From positions 1-19,157 of the forward strand of contig CATLIP010000006.1 of assembly GCA_949957035.1 (NCBI GenBank): DNA of 19,157 nt. The letters are read 5' to 3'. Positions 8,064 to 14,438 of this stretch are shown here, piece by piece (within the stretch, counting starts at the first letter, position 1; every line of letters starts with the position of its first letter). The DNA is from an uncultured Lachnospiraceae bacterium. GTDB lineage: Bacteria > Bacillota_A > Clostridia > Lachnospirales > Lachnospiraceae. The translations under genes and the position numbers were made by a program. The notes beneath the pieces are model-generated. The model was given only the letters and a program-made list of their open reading frames with translations. It was not told the DNA's origin and did not search any database.

Positions 8064-8091
8064 GTAAACATAACTTTAAGCGTCAGAACTG
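8064..8091 (+). repeat. Solo IS right-end copy related to the 9433-10146 element
   Basis: These 28 bp match the right end of the downstream IS remnant (10118-10145) at 24 of 28 positions, in the same orientation. The match includes an 11-bp identical core TTTAAGCGTCA and the inward CATAA. No matching left end or transposase frame is visible upstream, so it looks like the last scrap of a second, diverged copy. Confidence 0.55.
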
Positions 8092-8128
8092 GTTCTTAGA
8101 AATTATGGTGGATTATTTTTTATATTCC

Positions 8129-8137
8129 TGTTATAAT
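8129..8137 (+). promoter_or_regulatory. Extended -10 promoter of the nucleoside hydrolase gene
   Basis: TGTTATAAT at 8129-8137 is an extended -10 element with a perfect TATAAT. The -35 region is weak (near 8109-8114), which extended -10 promoters tolerate. The leader to the ATG would be about 27 nt. Confidence 0.5.
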
Positions 8138-8170
8138 ATACAAATCATAATGAAAGGAATGTAAGTTAAA

Positions 8171-9280
8171 ATGAAGTTGATATTCAATCGTTCGGTTAGC
8201 GTAATTCTTTCTGCCGTTATGCTGTTTGTGAGCGCCCTTTCCTTGAACGGCTGCGGCGTCAAGGATAATTCGCAGACAATGGAAACGGCTACAACAATTG
8301 CAGAAACCACTCAAGCGTTTGACGAACCGCAGCAAAAGCGAAAAATCATTATTGATACCGACACCGCGGGCGACGACGCCTCCGCATTGATTATAGCGGC
8401 AAAGGCTAAAAACATTGATATTCTTGGCGTGACAGTTTCCGCAGGAAACGTCAGTCTCGATCAGGCAGTCAAAAACGCGTTGATGACGCTGGAAATGGCG
8501 GGCAGCGACGCCCCTGTTTATGCAGGCGCTTCTACTACATATACCGGCAAGGAACGTGAAACCTTCAGCGTTTACGGCAAGGATGGTATGGGGGATCAAG
8601 ACTTGATTCATCCCACGCGAAAAGCTGAGGATAAGGGCGCTGTTGATTTTATCGTTGAAGCGGTAAAGGCGAATCCCGACGAGGTGGAAATTGTCGCTCT
8701 CGGTCCCGTCACCAATCTTGCGCTCGCCTTTGACAAAGATCCCGAAACGATGAAGCGCGTCAAGAAATACTGGTCAATGGGAACCGCAGGCTTTGGATCT
8801 GGCAACGCAACGCCTGTTGCGGAGTTCAATGTTTATCATGACGCCGAGGCGTACAAGGTGCTGGTTGATTCGGGTGTGGCGATTACGGCAATCGGCTTCG
8901 ATATGCTTCCTGAAGAAACTAAATTTTCCAAGGAAGAGCTTGACGAGCTGGAGAAAAAAGGCGGACTGTCGGAATTCTTCGCCAAAGCCTTCAGCGGACT
9001 GATAGAATTTAATACAGAAACAAGAGGCTTACCGATTGCCGATGATGCCGACGGAGTCGCTATGGCTTGCGTACTGTGGGACGATTATCTTAAAAAGACC
9101 CAACCCTGCCACGCAAGCGTTATGACGGACGACAATGAAGCGTACGGGCAGGTAATTCTGTACAAGGAAGGTTACGGCTACGACTCTCAGGTAACCTTTG
9201 ATAATTACAACTTCTATGTTGCTACCGAAACAGACAGTAAGATATTTAAAGAAAAGCTTATTGCTCTTTTAGATGAGTGA
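8171..9280 (+). CDS. Lipoprotein nucleoside hydrolase (IUNH family)
   Basis: A 369-residue protein of the inosine-uridine preferring nucleoside hydrolase fold, which cleaves the N-glycosidic bond of ribonucleosides. It begins with a lipoprotein signal peptide: a basic start, a hydrophobic run, and a lipobox LNGC with the lipidated cysteine at C28. A Thr/Glu-rich linker to about residue 55 follows, so the enzyme is probably tethered outside the membrane. The calcium-binding motif appears as IDTDTAGDDA (D62, D64, D68, D69). The substrate motif AEFNVYHD (E218-N220) is present. Near the C-terminus DADGVAMA (D294) aligns with the usual HDPLAVA, so the common histidine seems replaced by alanine. 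An AAAGGA site lies 12 bp before the ATG, rather far. It lies between a solo IS end and an IS remnant. The fold is secure; the substrate is not. Confidence 0.85.
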   Translation: MKLIFNRSVSVILSAVMLFVSALSLNGCGVKDNSQTMETATTIAETTQAFDEPQQKRKIIIDTDTAGDDASALIIAAKAKNIDILGVTVSAGNVSLDQAVKNALMTLEMAGSDAPVYAGASTTYTGKERETFSVYGKDGMGDQDLIHPTRKAEDKGAVDFIVEAVKANPDEVEIVALGPVTNLALAFDKDPETMKRVKKYWSMGTAGFGSGNATPVAEFNVYHDAEAYKVLVDSGVAITAIGFDMLPEETKFSKEELDELEKKGGLSEFFAKAFSGLIEFNTETRGLPIADDADGVAMACVLWDDYLKKTQPCHASVMTDDNEAYGQVILYKEGYGYDSQVTFDNYNFYVATETDSKIFKEKLIALLDE

Positions 9281-9333
9281 TAGTTTATGAAAAGAAGATA
9301 ATTATGATTTCACTAATCATCACCCCCACTTCA

Positions 9334-9365
9334 AGCGGAGGCCGCTGAAAAACATACTGTTTTTT
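9334..9365 (+). terminator. Possible terminator after the nucleoside hydrolase
   Basis: AGCGG (9334-9338) pairs with CCGCT (9342-9346). It is followed by a second small stem AAAAACA/TGTTTTT (9348-9354, 9358-9364) ending in a T run. The short stems make this weaker than the other terminators in the window. Confidence 0.35.
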
Positions 9366-9432
9366 AGGTTTAAGTTTCAAACACACAAAAAAATCCACTA
9401 GTTTCGATTACTCTAACGGTTTGCATTAACGG

Positions 9433-9450
9433 ACAGCTTTGACGCTTAAA
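9433..9450 (+). repeat. Left terminal inverted repeat of the IS remnant
   Basis: ACAGCTTTGACGCTTAAA, perfectly complementary to 10129-10146. Confidence 0.85.
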
Positions 9451-9552
9451 AAAAATCATAAAAAACCTCCCATTTTACGGGATAATACGAGATAATAGAA
9501 TTAGCAACAAACTATTTTTTCGCACTACCCATAAAAGGGAGGAGATTTTACC

Positions 9553-10121
9553 ATGAAGCAAGAATAAAGATTACAAGAAGAGAGGCCAGGGAACACCTGG
9601 AACAGTTTCACCTTGCCTGCGAATTAGCTAAGCTGATCCGACATCATTTTCCAGATCTTTTGCCATTATTAAAACAACTACCAGATCCCCGGAATCAAAG
9701 TTATATTACTTATCCGGGTGTGATACTTCTCATGACCCGTATTCTTTCTTCTTTATTTTACATCAGCAGTATGCGGAAAACAAGTGAAGAATTCAATTCG
9801 GAAATCATGATAAAAAATGTCTGGACGTTGTGCAAAGAAGAAGCCGTAGTGGATGAATTGCCTTATTGGGAAACGATTAACCGGTATCTGGAAAAACTGG
9901 AGCCAGAAAACCTGCAGGAGGTGATCAACTGTCTATGCCGCAGATTGCTGCGTAGCCGAGTATTTGAAGACATGCGTATCAGGGGAAAATACTGGCAGGT
10001 GATTATAGACGGGACTCAGCTTTGCAGCAGCCGCGGGGAATTAGACGGGAAAAGTCTGCGCCGGACCCATAATAAAGGGACGGGAAAGGAGTACCAGGAG
10101 AACTATTATTATGTGTTGTAA
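9553..10121 (+). pseudogene. Frameshifted, C-terminally truncated transposase
   Basis: A GGGAGGAG site precedes ATG at 9553, but that frame stops after four codons (TAA 9565-9567). One lost A in the CAAGA at 9559-9563 would explain it: restoring it joins MKQ to the open frame starting AGA at 9561, which reads RIKITRREAREHLEQFH, then LIRHHFPDLLPLLKQLPDPR, and continues to TAA at 10119. The frame contains YWQVIIDGTQL, which carries what looks like the first catalytic aspartate of a DDE transposase. It stops at YYYVL, exactly where the sequence becomes the right IS end, so the part with the remaining catalytic residues is deleted. The protein would be inactive. The frameshift is inferred from the protein-like reading upstream of the first internal start. 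Confidence 0.75.
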
Positions 10122-10128
10122 TCATAAA

Positions 10129-10146
10129 TTTAAGCGTCAAAGCTGT
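10129..10146 (-). repeat. Right terminal inverted repeat of the IS remnant
   Basis: Complement of the 9433-9450 repeat, all 18 bases matching. The similarity to 8064-8091 extends 11 bp further inward, to 10118. Confidence 0.85.
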
Positions 10147-10162
10147 ACATGATGTCTAACAG

Positions 10163-10191
10163 TTGACAAAACCATTTCCCACAGATATACT
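10163..10191 (+). promoter_or_regulatory. Near-consensus sigma-A promoter upstream of yitT
   Basis: TTGACA (10163-10168) and TATACT (10186-10191) with exactly 17 bp between. It begins 17 bp after the IS right end. Transcription would start near 10198, right at the foot of the hairpin at 10201. Confidence 0.7.
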
Positions 10192-10200
10192 AATAATCAT

Positions 10201-10250
10201 AAGAGCAGCTGCGAATTATAATTTATAGTTTGCAGCTGCTCTTTTTCTTT
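10201..10250 (+). terminator. Terminator-like hairpin in the yitT leader
   Basis: AAGAGCAGCTGC (10201-10212) pairs perfectly with GCAGCTGCTCTT (10232-10243), and the following GAA can extend the stem with G-U pairing. A T-rich tract (TTTTTCTTTT) follows. Its position only about 3 nt after the predicted start of transcription and 18 bp before the ribosome binding site is unusual. It may be an attenuator, a 5'-stabilising stem, or the surviving terminator of a gene lost at the IS insertion. Confidence 0.65.
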
Positions 10251-10277
10251 TAGTTTTCATAAGGAGGTTTTATAAAA

Positions 10278-11141
10278 ATGAAGTATCAAATCAAATGGAA
10301 AGAACTGGGAATCGACCTTATCGTCGATATTATAGCAAGTATGTTAATCGCGGTCGGCATCTATAACTTCGCATTGAACGCCAATTTCCCCGTAGCAGGT
10401 TTCTCAGGAATCGCCATCATCCTCTACCACCTGTTCGGACTTCCTGTGGGAGCCGGAACCTTACTGTTAAATGTTCCTGTAGCCATATTCTGCTATAAGT
10501 TCCTTGGCAGAACCTTTTTCCTGAAATCAGTAAAAACAATGATTATATCCTCCGTTTTCCTGGACTACATCGCCCCCATGTTCCCGGTATACGACGGCAA
10601 CCGGCGGTTGGCAGCGCTTTGCATGGGCGTGCTTGGGGGCGCGGGATATGCAATCGTATTCATGCGGGGTTCCTCAACCGGCGGTCAGGACTTCATCAGT
10701 GTGGCAATCAAGAAGGTAAAGCCCCACTTTTCCCTGGGAATCATCACCTTCGTACTGGATACGACCACAATCATCTTGGGAAGTTTAATCGTATTCAAAG
10801 ACATTGACGGATTTATCTACGGAATTATCGTAACCTACCTTATGGCAATCGTGATGGACCGCATTCTTTACGGCGTCGATGAAGGGAAAATGACCCTAAT
10901 CGTGACAGAACACGGAGCCGAGGTCGCAAAATCCATTGACGAGTACTCAGGGAGAGGCTCCACCATCCTCAAAGGAACCGGGAGTTACTCGAAGAAAAAC
11001 AAAGACGTTGTCATGTGCGCCTGCAACAACAAACAGATGTACGCTATCAAGAAGATGGTGCGTCAAATCGACCCCTTGGCGTTTACGATTATCATGGAAT
11101 CAAACGAGGTAGTAGGCGAAGGCTTCAAAGAAGAAATATAA
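10278..11141 (+). CDS. YitT-family membrane protein (DUF2179 C-terminal domain)
   Basis: A 287-residue integral membrane protein of the YitT family. The N-terminal part holds five or six hydrophobic segments: about 10-30, 40-58, 60-75, 83-100, 108-127, 152-172 and 176-195 are candidates. The family's conserved loop is present as MRGSSTGGQDFI, near 130-140. From about residue 205 a soluble domain (DUF2179 type) follows, with LIVTEHGAEVAKSI, the GRGSTILKGTGSYS turn, and IDPLAFTIIMESNEVVGEGF at the end. The start follows AAGGAGG (10261-10267) by 10 bp. Physiological function in this family is poorly known; transport has been proposed. It is a single-gene unit between a leader hairpin and a downstream relic. 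Confidence 0.92.
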   Translation: MKYQIKWKELGIDLIVDIIASMLIAVGIYNFALNANFPVAGFSGIAIILYHLFGLPVGAGTLLLNVPVAIFCYKFLGRTFFLKSVKTMIISSVFLDYIAPMFPVYDGNRRLAALCMGVLGGAGYAIVFMRGSSTGGQDFISVAIKKVKPHFSLGIITFVLDTTTIILGSLIVFKDIDGFIYGIIVTYLMAIVMDRILYGVDEGKMTLIVTEHGAEVAKSIDEYSGRGSTILKGTGSYSKKNKDVVMCACNNKQMYAIKKMVRQIDPLAFTIIMESNEVVGEGFKEEI

Positions 11142-11181
11142 AAAGGCTGGACTATAGTATTATGAAAAGTAAAAAAAGTTT

Positions 11182-11361
11182 ATGCAAGAAGCCTATGTAG
11201 ATGGATACTGGGAAGAATTGATGATGTTCATCCGTAGTCTGCTTCATGCAACATTCAAGGGGAATCCATATCTTGAGGCCAAAGGCGTATCAGAAGACCG
11301 AATCCGGAAATATGGCTTTGCATTTTGTGGTAAGAAAGTGGTGATAGGGAAAGCGTGTTAG
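11182..11361 (+). pseudogene. Second relic of an AAA-ATPase-like protein, internally deleted
   Basis: A 59-codon frame (ATG 11182, TAG 11359-11361) with no ribosome binding site and an in-frame stop four codons before the ATG. Its first half, MQEAYVDGYWEELMMFIRSL followed by NPYLE, reads like the middle of the ATPase domain in clostridial AAA-ATPase-like proteins. Its second half, EDRIRKYGFAFCGKKVVIG, reads like the extreme C-terminus of the same family. The two are joined directly, so about 250 or more residues appear lost. I rely on remembered consensus rather than a search. It could in principle be expressed as a small protein, but nothing supports that. Confidence 0.5.
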
Positions 11362-11419
11362 TGCGAGCGCAATAATAGGAGAAACGGTAATTGGAAAAAT
11401 AAATAGCAGGAATAAAAGA

Positions 11420-11457
11420 GGCAGATGTGACCTTCATGAGTCATGTCTGCCCCTTTT
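11420..11457. terminator. Bidirectional terminator between yitT region and convergent pepT
   Basis: GGCAGATGTGAC (11420-11431) pairs with GTCATGTCTGCC (11440-11451) apart from two central positions. The plus strand continues CCTTTTT and the minus strand CTCTTTTATT, giving U-runs both ways. Confidence 0.75.
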
Positions 11458-11503
11458 TGGAACTTCTGTTCTTCTTTTTTACTCTAACACAAGTATTATC
11501 CTC

Positions 11504-12721
11504 TTACTTCGCGTACAGTTTCACCAATTCCAGCACTACATCCACGCTCTTATCCATTCCTTCCACAGTGATATGCTCATAAGGCCCATGGTAAGCGTGT
11601 CCTCCGGTTCCAAGATTCGGGCAGGGCAGACCCTTGAAGCTTAACTGACACCCGTCCGTACCCCCGCGAATCGGAATTACAAGAGGCGTTACCCCCGCGT
11701 TTTCACAGGCAGTCTTGGCATTGTCAATCAAATGCATACAGTCTGCAATAATCTCCGCCATATTCTTATATTGCTCGGTAATGGTAAGGGTAACCGTCCC
11801 TTCGCCCCATTTCTCGTTCAGATTCTTCTCAATCAGTTGGAGAGTCCGCTTTCTGGCCTCAAAAAACTCCTTGCAGTGATCCCGGACGATATAATTCAAC
11901 TGCGCCTTGGCACATTCGCCAGACATACTCATAAGATGGTAGAAGCCTTCGTATCCTTCTGTGCCCCGGCAGGTCTCCATACCCGGCAGAAGAGAATTAA
12001 TCTCCATGGCTACAAGACTTGCATTAATCATAGTGTCCTTTCCGGAGCCGGGATGTACGTTGAAGCCCTTCACATCAAACCGAGCTTTGCACGCATTGAA
12101 GTTCTCATACTGAATCTCGCCCTCTGTGTCGCCGTCCAGCGTGTAAGCATAGTCCGCGCCGAAGGCCTTCACATCAAAATGGGAGGCTCCCGTACCTACC
12201 TCTTCGTCCGGGGTAAATGCCACACAAATAGGACCATGCGGAATCTGTTCCTGCTTAAGCCGCTCCACCATAGTAAGAATCTCAGCGATTCCTGCCTTGT
12301 CGTCTGCGCCCAGAATGGTCGTCCCATCGCTGGTAATCAGGGTACGCCCCGCAAGCTCCTTAAGATGTCCGAAATTATCCGGGCTTAATACAAGGCCGCT
12401 GTCCCCCAGAGCCAATTCCTTTCCGTCATAATTCTCGGTAAGTATAGGTTTAATCTCATGGTCGCAGAAATCTGCCACCGTATCCATATGGGCTATGAAG
12501 CCGATTGCAGGCTTATCTTCCAGTCCTTCGGTTGCAGGCAGTTTCCCGTACAGATAGCACTGCTCATCAAGGCGTACATCGGTAAGCCCTAATTCCTGCA
12601 TCTCCTTTTCCAGCAGACGGGCAAGGTCGAACTGACAGTTAGAGGAAGGAACCGTTTCGCTGTTCTCATCGCTCGGTGTTCGCACAACCACATACTTTAA
12701 TAGACGTTCGTATGCTCTCAT
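11504..12721 (-). CDS. pepT: Peptidase T (tripeptide aminopeptidase, M20B)
   Basis: A 405-residue cytosolic zinc aminopeptidase that removes the N-terminal residue from tripeptides, matching the ~408-residue length of known PepT. Metal and catalytic residues fall where E. coli PepT has them: H78 and D80 in IAHMDT, D140 in ILGADDKAG, E173-E174 in FTPDEEVGTG, D196 in TLDGDTEGE, and H378 in HAYHGPYE. The dimerisation (lid) domain spans about 210-320, including VHPGSGKDTMINA. A purine-rich GGGGAA precedes the ATG by about 8 bp. It is a single gene, divergent from the murE operon; a TACAAT at 12759-12754 (minus strand) may be its -10. Confident call. Confidence 0.97.
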   Translation of the reverse strand: MRAYERLLKYVVVRTPSDENSETVPSSNCQFDLARLLEKEMQELGLTDVRLDEQCYLYGKLPATEGLEDKPAIGFIAHMDTVADFCDHEIKPILTENYDGKELALGDSGLVLSPDNFGHLKELAGRTLITSDGTTILGADDKAGIAEILTMVERLKQEQIPHGPICVAFTPDEEVGTGASHFDVKAFGADYAYTLDGDTEGEIQYENFNACKARFDVKGFNVHPGSGKDTMINASLVAMEINSLLPGMETCRGTEGYEGFYHLMSMSGECAKAQLNYIVRDHCKEFFEARKRTLQLIEKNLNEKWGEGTVTLTITEQYKNMAEIIADCMHLIDNAKTACENAGVTPLVIPIRGGTDGCQLSFKGLPCPNLGTGGHAYHGPYEHITVEGMDKSVDVVLELVKLYAK

Positions 12722-12842
12722 AAAAAAAATTCCCCTTTTCTTAAATATATTCTATTGTACATTCATGTAAGTTTCAGTATAGCATAAAATCAATAGTAAT
12801 GCATTATTAAATACTTCTGTTGTAGAAAAATAATCAGAAGTA

Positions 12843-12851
12843 TGATACAAT
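12843..12851 (+). promoter_or_regulatory. Extended -10 promoter for the murE operon
   Basis: TGATACAAT at 12843-12851 is an extended -10 element. The nearest -35-like word, TTGTAG at 12820-12825, is 20 bp upstream and weak. The leader would be about 115 nt and contains a small ATGCC/GGCAT stem (12895-12907) without a U-run. Confidence 0.4.
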
Positions 12852-12974
12852 TCTTTTGGCGCAGAGAGGATGCGTATATACGTAAAGTTTAAGTATGCCG
12901 CAGGCATTTGACTTTGTAACAGAGAGAAAGTAAGGGATATGATAGAAAGACAGGATAACAGGAGGTACTTCACA

Positions 12975-14438
12975 ATGAAATTAACCCGGTTGTTAGAGCA
13001 TTTGGAATATGAAGTTGTCAGGGGAAGCGATGATATTGAAGTCACAGAGTTAATGAACGATTCCCGAAAGGTGACGGAAGGCAGCGTATTCGTCTGTATC
13101 AGCGGCGCTGTGTCCGACGGGCATAGGTATGCCGGGGAGGTCGCGGCAAAAGGCGCAAAGGCGCTGATTACAGAGAAAGAGGTGGAGGCATTAGATGGGG
13201 TTACGGTTATTCGTGTAAAGGATACCCGATACGCCTTGGCGCTTATGTCGGCAGCGTACTTCGGTTATCCGGCAGACAAACTTAAGATTATCGGAATTAC
13301 GGGAACCAAGGGAAAGACCACCACCACCTACATGGTGAAGTCCATTCTGGAAGGTGTGGGACACAAGGTAGGGTTAATCGGAACCATCGAGGCAATTATC
13401 GGAGATCAATCCATACCGGCCAACAACACGACGCCGGAATCCTACACAATTCATCAGTATTTTGCCCAGATGGTTCAAGCAGGGTGTGACAGTGTAGTGA
13501 TGGAGGTTTCTTCTCAGGGGCTTATGCTTCACAGAACAGCCGGTATTCCCTTTGAGATTGGAATCTTTACGAATTTAGGGGAGGACCATATTGGTCCCAA
13601 CGAACACAAGGATTTTGAGGATTACAAACGCTGTAAGGGACTTCTTTTTACTCAGTGTAAGCTTGGAATCGCTAATGTGGATGACCCATGGTACCAAGAC
13701 GTGTTTAAGAATGCCACATGTCAGGTTGAGACCTTTGGAATGTCTGAAAAGGCAGATTTGCGGGCTGCAGCCATTGAACATATTACAAGACCAGGATATC
13801 TTGGAGTCCGTTATCATGTAAATGGATTGATGGATTTTGACGTGGAAATCGATATTCCGGGAGATTTCAGCGTCTACAACTCGCTGACAGCCATTGCAGT
13901 ATGCAGGCATTTTGACGTCCCGGCTGAGGATATCAAGAAAGCGTTGAAGGTGGCAAAGGTGAGAGGACGTATTGAGATGGTGAAGGTGTCGGACGAATTT
14001 ACCATGATGATTGATTACGCACATAACGCCATGAGCCTTGAGAGCCTGCTTCATACGCTGCGGGACTATCATCCGGAGCGGATTGTGACGATTTTCGGGT
14101 GCGGCGGCAACCGTTCGCGGACGAGACGGTACGAGATGGGGGAAGTGTCGGGGAGAATGTCAGATTTTACGATTATCACGTCAGACAATCCCCGGTTTGA
14201 GGAGCCGAATGCCATCATTGACGATATTATCACCGGTATAAAGAGGACGGACGGAGAATACATTTCTATCTGCGATAGGAAAGAGGCAATCCGCTATGCG
14301 ATTGAACACGGCAGACCGGGGGATGTGATTATTCTGGCAGGCAAGGGGCATGAGACATATCAGGAAATCAAAGGTGTGAAATATGATATGGACGACCGCA
14401 ATCTTATAAAAGAAGTGTTGGAAGAACATGTACGCTGA
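12975..14438 (+). CDS. murE: UDP-MurNAc-L-Ala-D-Glu:meso-diaminopimelate ligase
   Basis: A Mur ligase of 487 residues that adds the third amino acid to the peptidoglycan stem peptide in the cytoplasm. The start at 12975 is chosen because AGGAGG (12960-12965) is 9 bp upstream; an in-frame ATG at 12939 would add 12 residues but has no good site. Motifs: ATP loop GITGTKGKTTTTYM (107-120), TTPES and MEVSSQGL for the UDP-MurNAc dipeptide, VRGRIEMV, DYAHNAMSLESLL, and DNPR at 404-407. The DNPR arginine is the marker for diaminopimelate rather than lysine. It is the first gene of a tight run with priA, def and fmt and lies outside any visible division/cell-wall cluster, so the genome may hold another murE-like gene. 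Confidence 0.93.
   Translation: MKLTRLLEHLEYEVVRGSDDIEVTELMNDSRKVTEGSVFVCISGAVSDGHRYAGEVAAKGAKALITEKEVEALDGVTVIRVKDTRYALALMSAAYFGYPADKLKIIGITGTKGKTTTTYMVKSILEGVGHKVGLIGTIEAIIGDQSIPANNTTPESYTIHQYFAQMVQAGCDSVVMEVSSQGLMLHRTAGIPFEIGIFTNLGEDHIGPNEHKDFEDYKRCKGLLFTQCKLGIANVDDPWYQDVFKNATCQVETFGMSEKADLRAAAIEHITRPGYLGVRYHVNGLMDFDVEIDIPGDFSVYNSLTAIAVCRHFDVPAEDIKKALKVAKVRGRIEMVKVSDEFTMMIDYAHNAMSLESLLHTLRDYHPERIVTIFGCGGNRSRTRRYEMGEVSGRMSDFTIITSDNPRFEEPNAIIDDIITGIKRTDGEYISICDRKEAIRYAIEHGRPGDVIILAGKGHETYQEIKGVKYDMDDRNLIKEVLEEHVR

Larger units (their letters stand above)
9433..10146 (+). mobile_element. Internally deleted insertion sequence with intact terminal inverted repeats
   Basis: The element is bounded by an 18-bp perfect inverted repeat, ACAGCTTTGACGCTTAAA at 9433-9450 and its complement at 10129-10146, giving 714 bp. 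Inside are a leader with a GGGAGGAG ribosome binding site and a transposase reading frame that is frameshifted at the start and cut before the second half. No clear target-site duplication flanks the ends (left ATTAACGG, right ACATGATG). It cannot encode its own movement but could be mobilised in trans because both ends are whole. I cannot assign the IS family with certainty; the reading frame looks like a DDE transposase of the IS4-like group. Confidence 0.75.

Noticed and set aside
7941..8099. A 52-codon open frame overlapping the end of the SDR gene (starting MVSGSLYYIKVGVKVKE)
   Set aside because: It has no ribosome binding site, overlaps the SDR reading frame, runs into the solo IS end, and resembles no family I recognise. 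It reads plausibly as protein upstream as well, so a decayed gene fragment is possible, but support is too thin.
12895..12907. ATGCC/GGCAT hairpin in the murE leader as an attenuator
   Set aside because: The stem is only 5 bp and no U-run follows.
12939..12974. Upstream in-frame ATG as the murE start
   Set aside because: It lacks a good ribosome binding site and would add 12 residues before a well-placed AGGAGG-ATG start.
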